Origin: Anaerolineae bacterium
GTDB lineage: Bacteria; Chloroflexota; Anaerolineae; Promineifilales; Promineifilaceae
Assembly (NCBI GenBank): GCA_028277515.1
Contig: JANQGC010000018.1
Location: forward strand, 1 to 26,267
Direction of reading: 5' to 3'
DNA length: 26,267 nucleotides
Part shown: positions 7,869 through 14,173 of the stretch, in pieces
How positions within the stretch are numbered: position 1 is the first letter of the stretch
Layout of the letters: each line of letters begins with the position of its first letter
Position numbers and translations under genes: made by a program
Notes under the pieces: model-generated
Told to the model about the DNA's origin: nothing
Databases searched by the model: none
The model's input: the letters and a program-made list of their open reading frames with translations, nothing else

Positions 7869-7877
7869 TGCTATAAT
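7869..7877 (+). promoter_or_regulatory. Extended -10 promoter of the DUF2281/MazF-like pair
   Basis: TGCTATAAT is a perfect extended -10 element (TG, one base, TATAAT) 49 bases before the antitoxin start. No good -35 is visible, which is acceptable for extended -10 promoters. The ribosome-binding site GAAAGG lies at about 7913-7918. Confidence 0.55.
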
Positions 7878-7926
7878 TTTATTATCGTCGATTTTGGTGA
7901 TTTTTCCATTTTGAAAGGCAAAAATT

Positions 7927-8163
7927 ATGGCTACAAAAAATATCAGGGAGCAACTGTATCAACAAATTGACCGTTTACCAGACGAGCTTGTGGAGCAAAT
8001 TGCCGATTTCACCTTGTTTGTTATGGCGCGGAGACAAATATCACCGTCATATGATGATTGGGGTCACAATCAATGGCAAGCCTTCACGTTGGAGCAGTTC
8101 TTTCAAGAGGATGATGGCGTTGAATATACATTGGAAGACGCGCAAGAAATATACCATCCATGA
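7927..8163 (+). CDS. DUF2281-like putative antitoxin
   Basis: This 78-residue acidic protein has an N-terminal helical pattern, IREQLYQQIDRLPDELVEQI followed by ADFTLFVMARR. The pattern is typical of DUF2281-type small proteins that precede toxin genes. The acidic C-terminus (QEDDGVEYTLEDAQEIYHP) is a plausible toxin-binding tail. It overlaps the next gene, a MazF/PemK-like toxin, by the four bases ATGA, which is the classic coupling of antitoxin and toxin. GAAAGG upstream and an extended -10 element support the ATG. The antitoxin role is inferred mainly from position; no DNA-binding motif is clear in the sequence. Confidence 0.65.
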   Translation: MATKNIREQLYQQIDRLPDELVEQIADFTLFVMARRQISPSYDDWGHNQWQAFTLEQFFQEDDGVEYTLEDAQEIYHP

Positions 8164-8501
8164 AATCCGGCGACATTGTACTCATTCGCTTTCCTCAAAC
8201 CGATTTACAAGCAGGAAAACTCCGTCCTGCCTTAGTCGTTGCCAGTGCTCCAGGTCGGTATGCAGATGTCCTGCTAGCCCTCGTTTCCTCACGAATTTAT
8301 CAGATAATTCCCGATTTCGACGAAATTATCAATCCATCTGATTCTGATTATGAAGATTCAGGTTTGAAGGTTCGTTCTGTTATTCGGTTAGCCCGGTTGG
8401 CAACTGTCGAATCTTCTGTCATTAATGCCCGTCTGGGAAACATCTCACCTGAAAGATTGCGACAACTCAAAGAACGCCTGGTTGACTGGCTACAAAAGTA
8501 A
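8160..8501 (+). CDS. MazF/PemK-like mRNA interferase toxin
   Basis: This 113-residue protein opens with GDIVLIRFPQTD followed by RPALVVASAP. This is the signature of the PemK/MazF (CcdB-fold) family, where G-D-I-V and R-P-x-L-V-V form the beta-barrel core. The family cuts mRNA at specific short sequences, and the toxin is neutralised by its upstream antitoxin. The ATG overlaps the antitoxin stop (ATGA). The C-terminus (RLRQLKERLVDWLQK) is a helix common in this subfamily. Length is normal. The gene ends 29 bases before an attC-like hairpin and is convergent with the VOC gene. Confidence 0.85.
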   Translation: MKSGDIVLIRFPQTDLQAGKLRPALVVASAPGRYADVLLALVSSRIYQIIPDFDEIINPSDSDYEDSGLKVRSVIRLARLATVESSVINARLGNISPERLRQLKERLVDWLQK

Positions 8502-8529
8502 ACCATTTTTATGTATGTGATGATTGCCC

Positions 8530-8634
8530 GCCTAACGAGGCTTGGAATGGACGGGCGAGATCGGGCTTTTCCAAGTATTTGGTGAATCCGAAAGTAATCT
8601 CTCAACCCTTCCACCGCTCAAGCAGACGTTATAT
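8530..8634 (-). other. attC-like recombination hairpin downstream of the VOC gene
   Basis: On the - strand this site begins at the VOC stop (ATATAAC) and ends with GTTAGGC, which fits the integron core consensus GTTRRRY. Matching arm blocks on the + strand are TAACG 8533-8537 with CGTTA 8627-8631, GCTTG 8540-8544 with CAAGC 8619-8623, TGGA 8548-8551 with TCCA 8610-8613, GGG 8553-8555 with CCC 8606-8608, and GAGA 8557-8560 with TCTC near 8598-8603. They pair in order with small bulges around a loop of about 37 bases. This is the architecture of an attC site at the end of a gene cassette. The left core box is imperfect and no integrase is in the window, so the call is tentative. Confidence 0.45.
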
Positions 8635-9048
8635 GGCCGTTTGCTGGGTAGAAACCGACCAGGTATTGCCGTTATAGTCGCTGAACACACCCCGCTTATC
8701 AATTTCACCTTCATGAATGTGTGGCGCTTCATGTCCCTCACAACCCTCAGCCAGCGCTGTTTGATAGACATGGTCCACGTCGGGCACATAGACATGCAGC
8801 AGAAGCTGGTTGGCCGGGTATTCGGCCGAAGCCTCACCTAACATGATGATCGAATCATCCAGCCGCACTTCGGCGTGCATGATCGAGCCGTCCGGCCGGT
8901 TAAAGCGGCGGATTTTTTCGGCCGCAAATACCTTCTCTAGTAAAGCGATCATTCGTTCGGCATTATTAACGACCAGGTAAGGTGAAACAGAATTGTAATT
9001 TGTTGGTTTATATTCTTTCCCTTTGCTCGATAATTTTGTAGTTTCCAT
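8629..9048 (-). CDS. VOC/glyoxalase-like protein with an AbrB-derived N-terminus
   Basis: This 139-residue protein is a PhnB-like member of the vicinal oxygen chelate superfamily. The domain runs from YNSVSPYLVVNNAERMI to DKRGVFSDYNGNTWSVSTQ, and a possible metal ligand is H58 in IMHAEV. Such proteins are dioxygenases, glyoxalases or drug-binding resistance proteins; the substrate cannot be told. The first ten residues, METTKLSSKG, and the DNA upstream are an exact copy of the start of the AbrB gene 0.8 kb away (42-bp repeat, 9019-9060). The natural start of this domain has therefore been replaced by an antitoxin start plus ribosome-binding region. I use the ATG at 9048 because the copied AbrB gene uses the same codon; the frame is open further upstream to 9189. 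The gene ends at an attC-like hairpin. Confidence 0.85.
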   Translation of the reverse strand: METTKLSSKGKEYKPTNYNSVSPYLVVNNAERMIALLEKVFAAEKIRRFNRPDGSIMHAEVRLDDSIIMLGEASAEYPANQLLLHVYVPDVDHVYQTALAEGCEGHEAPHIHEGEIDKRGVFSDYNGNTWSVSTQQTAI

Positions 9049-9060
9049 AATCAAAACACC
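9019..9060. repeat. 42-bp direct repeat, copy 1 (start of VOC gene)
   Basis: These 42 bases are identical to 9826-9867 and in the same orientation. The copy holds, on the - strand, the ribosome-binding-region GGTGTTTTGATT, an ATG and ten codons. It ends exactly where VOC-like sequence begins. Confidence 0.95.
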
Positions 9061-9078
9061 CATTGTCATAGTCGTAGT

Positions 9079-9140
9079 GGCGGGACAGGCGGGCAAAACC
9101 TGACCGGTAACCCTAAAATATCCATCCCACCTGTCTCGCC
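9079..9140. other. Imperfect hairpin between the PIN and VOC genes
   Basis: GGCGGGACAGGCGGG (9079-9093) and CCCACCTGTCTCGCC (9126-9140) are reverse complements at 13 of 15 positions around a 32-base loop. The hairpin lies in the 161-base gap after the PIN stop. There is no T-run on either side, so it is not a standard terminator. It may be an mRNA-stabilising or processing structure. Confidence 0.4.
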
Positions 9141-9209
9141 CGGCAAGAAGCAAGAAGTCAATTAGCTGTGAAGGGTGAGATGGCCACAATCTCGATTTAG
9201 ATAAATAGT

Positions 9210-9608
9210 TTATCCTCCACCCGGATTCTCTACTCGGACCGTCATCAAGTTCCCGGCATTTTTAATAAATTTCCTGTCAAACGTAAAAAACTTGGTGCAG
9301 GATTGCGATGATGCCAGGTGAAACGCATCAGAAAAATCGAGTCCTTTTTCATGCCAATCAAGCGCCTGGTTGACGACATCCGGATTAGAAAGGATGACGT
9401 TATTCAGCCCAAATAATGCTCGAAAAGCAGAAATGATCTGCTGCCGGTTGAAGTCGTAGGCATATCTTAGAACCCATTCACTTTCCTGGATGACCGTGTT
9501 GGGAATAAAAATCCTCTCCGATTGGAATAATGCCCCGCTCCGTTTGAACTGAAGCTGATCATCGGCCGTCAACAAACGGATAACTATGTTTGTATCAACG
9601 GCGACCAT
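9210..9608 (-). CDS. PIN-domain ribonuclease toxin (VapC-like)
   Basis: This 132-residue protein has the PIN-domain acidic set: D5 in VAVDTNIVIRLL, a glutamate in IQESEW (E42 or E44), D94 in GLDFSDAFHLA and D111 in FTFDRKF. PIN toxins are metal-dependent RNases that cut tRNA, rRNA or mRNA and are held in check by a partner antitoxin. The upstream AbrB-type gene overlaps this one by 14 bases, the usual antitoxin-toxin order. I use the ATG at 9608 because it places the catalytic VAVDTN strand at the N-terminus; a longer open frame upstream only covers the antitoxin. All expected acidic residues are present, so it should be active. Confidence 0.88.
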   Translation of the reverse strand: MVAVDTNIVIRLLTADDQLQFKRSGALFQSERIFIPNTVIQESEWVLRYAYDFNRQQIISAFRALFGLNNVILSNPDVVNQALDWHEKGLDFSDAFHLASSQSCTKFFTFDRKFIKNAGNLMTVRVENPGGG

Positions 9609-9855
9609 AGGTCTGCTCGATTCCTTCCCTGATGGCTTGTTCCATCTCTTCCTGGCTAATGGTCCGGCCTTCGTAGGCCAGGATTCCGGCAACGTCGGTC
9701 AGGTTTGTTTGGGCAAACGGCCGTTTAGGCTTCAAGATAATGCCATCTCCCATGTCAATGACGACAAATTCCAGCCCCGCTTTCCAATTGTACTGATCTC
9801 GAAGTTCTTTTGGGATGATAACCTGCCCTTTGCTCGATAATTTTGTAGTTTCCAT
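9595..9855 (-). CDS. AbrB/MazE-type antitoxin
   Basis: This 86-residue protein has a SpoVT/AbrB swapped-hairpin DNA-binding domain at the N-terminus (TKLSSKGQVIIPKELRDQY, then GDGIILKPKRP, residues about 3-46). The C-terminal helix-rich part (ISQEEMEQAIREGIEQTYG) is the likely toxin-binding segment. It should repress its own promoter and neutralise the PIN toxin encoded 14 bases within its 3' end. The ATG at 9855 is chosen because the AbrB fold starts directly after it. Upstream lie a near-consensus promoter and two direct repeats spaced 11 bp that could be its operator. Its first ten codons have been duplicated onto the VOC gene. Confidence 0.9.
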   Translation of the reverse strand: METTKLSSKGQVIIPKELRDQYNWKAGLEFVVIDMGDGIILKPKRPFAQTNLTDVAGILAYEGRTISQEEMEQAIREGIEQTYGRR

Positions 9856-9867
9856 AATCAAAACACC
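9826..9867. repeat. 42-bp direct repeat, copy 2 (start of AbrB gene)
   Basis: This copy is identical to 9019-9060 over all 42 bases. It covers the first codons of the AbrB antitoxin, its ATG and the 12 bases before it. Because the AbrB domain needs these residues, this copy is taken as the original and the one on the VOC gene as the derivative. Confidence 0.95.
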
Positions 9868-9868
9868 T

Positions 9869-9887
9869 GTAAGATTCAAGTAAGATT
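9869..9887 (-). promoter_or_regulatory. Candidate AbrB operator (two direct repeats)
   Basis: GTAAGATT occurs at 9869-9876 and again at 9880-9887, an 11-bp period that places both on the same DNA face. The second copy overlaps the -10 box, so a protein bound here would block transcription. Autoregulation by AbrB-type antitoxins is well known; that this is the site is inference. Confidence 0.4.
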
Positions 9888-9912
9888 ATAGAGTGGCTAG
9901 TGTAAATGTCAA
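9885..9912 (-). promoter_or_regulatory. Sigma-70-type promoter of the AbrB/PIN operon
   Basis: On the - strand a perfect TTGACA (9907-9912) and a perfect TATAAT (9885-9890) are separated by 16 bases, 29 bases before the antitoxin ATG. This is the strongest promoter match in the window. It could drive antitoxin, toxin and possibly the chimeric VOC gene. Confidence 0.8.
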
Positions 9913-9984
9913 GCATTTGTAGAGCAATCGGTGTGCCCCTAGTATTGCCTAAATTGCTCACTGTCACAAATTGGGTAATTCGCA

Positions 9985-11550
9985 TTACGAACCGCTGCAA
10001 ATTGCCGCCTCGCGATCCATCACCTCAACAAACCGTTCATAAAGCGCATCCGCCTCTTCATCCGTGTCGCCGATGGCTGTCACGCCAAAGAAACCATATC
10101 CGCCGACACTGCTGACCATATGCATGACGATGCCGGTCTGGCTGCTGTGGTTGTAATGCAGACCATGCCGGCTGACGATGTCAAACAGGATCTCCGGCGT
10201 AAACACGCGATAACCGGGTGACTCCACATGATCGCTGGAAACATAGCATTTACGATCGCCGCGGACCGTTCTAAAGACGCCGGATTGAGCATCGTAATTT
10301 CCGGCGGTCAGATATTGCAAGGTCAGGTAGGGCGCGGTGGTGCCCCCTTTGCGCAAGTTGATCTCAATGGCGTAGGGCTGCCACCGGCCGTCATCATCCT
10401 GCACGACAACAAAATCGACAGCGAATCGGCCGAGCACCCCTTCACGGGCCAGGCGACGGCCGATCTTTTCCGCCTCGAACATGATCAGCCAGGCGTAGTC
10501 GGCATTGGCCGGAAAGCGCGCGCCAATATAACTCTGCCCCGTTGGCCCACCCAGGATCTGGTCATGGGTGGAGAGCATTTCCACTTCACCCAACGGCGTC
10601 ACGCGTAGTTGGGCGCTGGGACTTTGAAAGGCGCGGCCGCTGATCAGTTCCTCGACAATCGCCCCTTCCTGCTCGACATTTGCCCGATAGGAATCATAGG
10701 TGGTTCCGGGTTCCTCAAACTGCAGATTGGCCAGCGCCTCAGCTACGGCCGTTCGTTCTTCGGCGCTCCCAGGGGCAGGGACGTTATCCAGGTGCATCGT
10801 GGCATTGCCCATGCCGCTTATGCCCTCGTTCAATTTGACAATGATCTTGCGTAATTCCGGTTTTTTGGCGCGCATCTGACAGACGGCCGAAACAATGGCG
10901 TCCTCACTATATAGATCCTCATGTCCCAGGGGATGGGGAATGCCTTCATCTTCAAAAATCTGCCGGCTGCCGCTTTTGGTGCCGAAAGCAACAAAAGCGG
11001 GATCGGAAGCGTACATGGGCATGCCCAGACACAATGCCAATTCCCGCTCCAGGTCAGTCGTCAGAAAAGGGATGACATGCGCCAGGTCGGGATTGGGCAC
11101 AAGCGCTTTAATTTGATCGATGAGATAAGGACGCATCAGCAGTTTTTTGCTCAAAGGATCGGGAGAACTGTCATCAACGGAGACGAAAAATAAGCGTTTG
11201 CGGGCGTTAGAATAGACAATGCCGGGCAGGATATCCAGGTAATAGTCGATAATCGACTGCTTGATGGGCATGGAGGTGACGTAAATCAGGCGTAAATTTG
11301 GCTGTCGCAGTAGAAACAATAAGAACAACAGGCGCTGCTCGTAGGCGTGAATTCTTGGCCCAAAGAATTCTGCACCCATAGACAACGAGGGAATGACGAT
11401 CACGCTGTTATCCTCCTGGATCATACCGGCCGGATTGGCTCCTCCAATCTTTTCCCACAGTTTAACAAGTTTTAACTGTAACCGGTCAAATTCAGAAAAA
11501 TTGAGAAATGGGGATGATGTTCCTTGGGTCCCTTCAACTTGCTGATTCAT
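9985..11550 (-). CDS. ATP-grasp protein, PGM1-type peptide ligase-like
   Basis: This 521-residue cytosolic protein has an N-terminal pre-ATP-grasp region (about 1-190). An ATP-grasp core follows, with FGTKSGSRQIFEDEGIP near 189-205, nucleotide-binding IIVKLNEGISGMGN at 236-249, EGAIVEELISG near 295-305 and the metal-binding EINLR at 396-400. The C-terminal domain (about 430-521) resembles the PGM1 C-terminal domain. ATP-grasp ligases of this type join a carboxylate to an amine through an acyl phosphate; PGM1 makes a peptide bond in pheganomycin synthesis. No biosynthetic partner genes are nearby, so the substrate is unknown. The ATG at 11550 has GAGGA five bases upstream; a GTG four codons earlier lies upstream of that site and is less likely. 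It lies 263 bases downstream of the iron operon in the same direction. Confidence 0.8.
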   Translation of the reverse strand: MNQQVEGTQGTSSPFLNFSEFDRLQLKLVKLWEKIGGANPAGMIQEDNSVIVIPSLSMGAEFFGPRIHAYEQRLLFLLFLLRQPNLRLIYVTSMPIKQSIIDYYLDILPGIVYSNARKRLFFVSVDDSSPDPLSKKLLMRPYLIDQIKALVPNPDLAHVIPFLTTDLERELALCLGMPMYASDPAFVAFGTKSGSRQIFEDEGIPHPLGHEDLYSEDAIVSAVCQMRAKKPELRKIIVKLNEGISGMGNATMHLDNVPAPGSAEERTAVAEALANLQFEEPGTTYDSYRANVEQEGAIVEELISGRAFQSPSAQLRVTPLGEVEMLSTHDQILGGPTGQSYIGARFPANADYAWLIMFEAEKIGRRLAREGVLGRFAVDFVVVQDDDGRWQPYAIEINLRKGGTTAPYLTLQYLTAGNYDAQSGVFRTVRGDRKCYVSSDHVESPGYRVFTPEILFDIVSRHGLHYNHSSQTGIVMHMVSSVGGYGFFGVTAIGDTDEEADALYERFVEVMDREAAICSGS

Positions 11551-11813
11551 GGAAATCCTCACATTATTTGGTTATAAGAATTTGTCGCAAGCTGATGAGG
11601 CGGCAAAATCTTTAAACAATAATCGATTAATGATACCAACAATCACGCCGGCAATGCCAGTCTATTTTTATTGTAGTTAGTCTTTAAGGGCAGTATAACA
11701 AAAATATTTGGACAGATATATGACAGCTTTTACCTTGATATATGTACGTTAGCGAATTAATAATAGCTGTCAAATTTTCGGTAACACAATATTAAGGCGG
11801 AAGTCCTGGTCAA
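11551..11813. other. Intergenic region between the iron operon and the ATP-grasp gene
   Basis: This AT-rich stretch holds no gene. TGACAGCT (11721-11728) and AGCTGTCA (11765-11772) form a perfect 8-bp inverted repeat with a 36-base loop. GATATATG occurs twice nearby. There is no T-run typical of an intrinsic terminator, and no convincing -35/-10 pair for the ATP-grasp gene on the - strand. Confidence 0.4.
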
Positions 11814-14147
11814 TTAGATTGTGGCTGACTTATTAAGCGACCTTTTTCTTCGCAATTCTTCCCGTTCTCGTTCGCGCAAAAACTCGGCCAGATAATAACT
11901 GCCGATCACAAACGCGGCGGCGGCAATTTGCAAGCCGATTCCCTCCCATGTGGGGAAAATGCCGAACCAGAGACCCATCCAATATGGTATGTCGATGGCT
12001 CGAATGGGGGTGATGGACATCCAGCCGACTTTTTGCATGATGTGTACCGTGTTGCCGACCATGTTGACGAGAACGGCGCCAATGAGAATGGCCGTGAAAA
12101 TGAACATTTTCATATATGGCAATTTCCGATGCATGATAAAGGTAACAACACCGGCTACAGCCACGCCCACAAGTCCCAGCAGCACCCCCTGCAAAACGAT
12201 AGCAGAGCCGGCATCAAGTAGTAAGGCCTGGAGAAAGAGAACCGTTTCAAACCCTTCGCGATAAATGCTTGTGAAACCAAGCATAATAAGTCCCAAAATT
12301 TGTCCCGCTTCTGTCCCTTTCATCGTCTTTGATTTCTGCTGATGCATTGACTTCATGTGATCGGTCCAGTAAGCCTTATGGAAAAACCAGTTGGTAATGA
12401 GCAAGATGACGCCAATGGCGACAAGCGAAACGACAGCTTCCAACCGTTCACCAAAACGAGCGAAAGAACTTAGTAGTTGCTGCATGATCACGCCGGTAAT
12501 AATTGTGGCGACGAAAGCGACAAGCGCGCCGATTCCGACATAACGGCGATAATGAGCCAACGCGCCAACAAAGCTGGCCGTCAGGGCGGCAAGAATAACG
12601 ACCGCTTCAAGTCCCTCACGGAAGACGATAATGGCGGCATTGGTGATGATAGCCCCAGGTGCCGTGGGCAGATCGCCCAATGTCCGCTGCGCTTCGGTGA
12701 GTGCGTTGTCGAGGTTGGCTCGTATGCCGGCAATGGTCGCTTCCGATTCCTGGAGCGCCAGCGCTTCCGCGAGTCCTCTTTCGCCGTTATATCCCTGCCA
12801 GAATAGGCCATCAATGCGGGCGACTTGTTCCGGTGCGAAGGCCAACAGGCGTGGTTCGGGGCCAAAGTCAAAGACCGCATAGGCTTCCAGGTGAGCCGAT
12901 TCTGCCATATCGTATTTACCCTGGGCCACAGCCGTTTCCACCTGGTCCAGTACCGCGGCGATGACGTCAAAATCGGCATCCGGATCGAGTTGATTCCATT
13001 CTTCCGGCAGCAAAAGAGACAAATTGTCATTTAAGGCGCGCATATTTGCTTGCATGTCCCGCACAGGAACAACCGCTTCGTTGCGGTTGGCGGCCGCCAG
13101 GTCGGCTTCAATAGCATCAAGCTGGGTTTGCACAGTGTCCACCAACTCCGGGTTATCCGCGTAAAGCGCCGATCGCAGATCAGCAAAGGCGGCCTGTGCG
13201 CCACCCATAAAGGTCACGGCTTCTTGTATCTCGAAGGCCAGGAAAATCTGGCCATCTTCCACCCCGCGCTCATATTCGATGGGGACGAGAGAGATATAAC
13301 GAATCAACTGACCGGTGCGCCGCACCAACTCCTCGTTGGAAAGGGGGGAGGCACGGAAGTTTTGAATGTCGGCCTGGATCAGTTGAACGGCCTCCTGAAC
13401 GGCCGCATCATCCTCAGCGACAACGGCCGTAATCAAGGCCGCAAACGCATTATCAACGGCGGCCCGGTTGTCGTCGCCCATCTGAGTAACGAATGAGACG
13501 GCCAATATATTCCAATACCCCTGCGCCAGCCCGGCTGATTCACTGCGGCGGCTAAAAAATTGGCTGGAATCAGAAACAACCCCCAGGGCTTCTTGCAGTT
13601 TACCCTGGTACGTATCAAACAGGTCGGCCGTCATCCGTTGTTGGGCATCCTCCGCGGCCAGGTTTCCTTCGGCAAGGTCGTTCAAAGCCAGCGTCGCGTC
13701 AGCTCCCGGCCTTTCAAAACGTGTGCTTGGGCGGAAATCCCGCACCAGCAGCCACTGTTGTGCAGCTTGCACATCTCCGTTCTGAATTGATGCGACCGTT
13801 TGCGTATAGCTGCCCAGCAAAATGCCGGTACGCACCTGCCCTTTAGCAACGGCAAGGGCGTTGGCGTTAGCCTTACCCACGGCCGTTTGGGCATCTATCA
13901 ACGCAGCAGCAACCGCCGCTTCTCCCGCTTCCGGCAACCCGGCGGCGACCAATTGATCGAGCAGCGTCTGCGCTTCTTGTATGGCGCGATTAGCCTCTCG
14001 CGGTTGATTGAGCAGAAGCCCCTTTTGTGCCTCAAAAAGAGCATCGTCCAGGTCCTCAGCCAACTCCCACGGCGGGGCCGTTTGGGCCTGTAAGGCCGGG
14101 ACCAGAACGATGAGCAAAATCAGAGCGCAAATTGGTATCCAACGCAT
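11814..14147 (-). CDS. FTR1-family iron permease with N-terminal extracytoplasmic domain (second copy)
   Basis: This 777-residue protein has a signal-like hydrophobic start (MRWIPICALILLIVLVPALQ). A soluble helical region of roughly 460 residues follows, then the FTR1 membrane domain of about seven helices from residue 495 on. Both iron-binding motifs are present: REGLE at 510-514 (IIVFREGLEAVVIL) and REGFE at 630-634 (SIYREGFETVLF). In FTR1/EfeU permeases these glutamates bind ferric iron during passage. The N-terminal helical domain is probably outside the membrane and may bind iron first. The gene is 26 bases after the two-domain lipoprotein and ends the predicted operon. A TTG four codons upstream is possible, but the ATG at 14147 is preferred. 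The Shine-Dalgarno match is weak. Confidence 0.88.
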   Translation of the reverse strand: MRWIPICALILLIVLVPALQAQTAPPWELAEDLDDALFEAQKGLLLNQPREANRAIQEAQTLLDQLVAAGLPEAGEAAVAAALIDAQTAVGKANANALAVAKGQVRTGILLGSYTQTVASIQNGDVQAAQQWLLVRDFRPSTRFERPGADATLALNDLAEGNLAAEDAQQRMTADLFDTYQGKLQEALGVVSDSSQFFSRRSESAGLAQGYWNILAVSFVTQMGDDNRAAVDNAFAALITAVVAEDDAAVQEAVQLIQADIQNFRASPLSNEELVRRTGQLIRYISLVPIEYERGVEDGQIFLAFEIQEAVTFMGGAQAAFADLRSALYADNPELVDTVQTQLDAIEADLAAANRNEAVVPVRDMQANMRALNDNLSLLLPEEWNQLDPDADFDVIAAVLDQVETAVAQGKYDMAESAHLEAYAVFDFGPEPRLLAFAPEQVARIDGLFWQGYNGERGLAEALALQESEATIAGIRANLDNALTEAQRTLGDLPTAPGAIITNAAIIVFREGLEAVVILAALTASFVGALAHYRRYVGIGALVAFVATIITGVIMQQLLSSFARFGERLEAVVSLVAIGVILLITNWFFHKAYWTDHMKSMHQQKSKTMKGTEAGQILGLIMLGFTSIYREGFETVLFLQALLLDAGSAIVLQGVLLGLVGVAVAGVVTFIMHRKLPYMKMFIFTAILIGAVLVNMVGNTVHIMQKVGWMSITPIRAIDIPYWMGLWFGIFPTWEGIGLQIAAAAFVIGSYYLAEFLREREREELRRKRSLNKSATI

Positions 14148-14173
14148 GGAGGTTCCCAAAAAATTGATGGTTG

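Noticed and set aside
9079..9140. Riboswitch, such as a cobalamin element, before the VOC gene
   Set aside because: Only a single imperfect hairpin is present and no conserved riboswitch core could be recognised.
9049..9189. Longer N-terminus for the VOC protein
   Set aside because: The upstream open frame covers a hairpin and has no protein-like pattern. The ATG at 9048 is the same codon used by the AbrB gene from which this start was copied.
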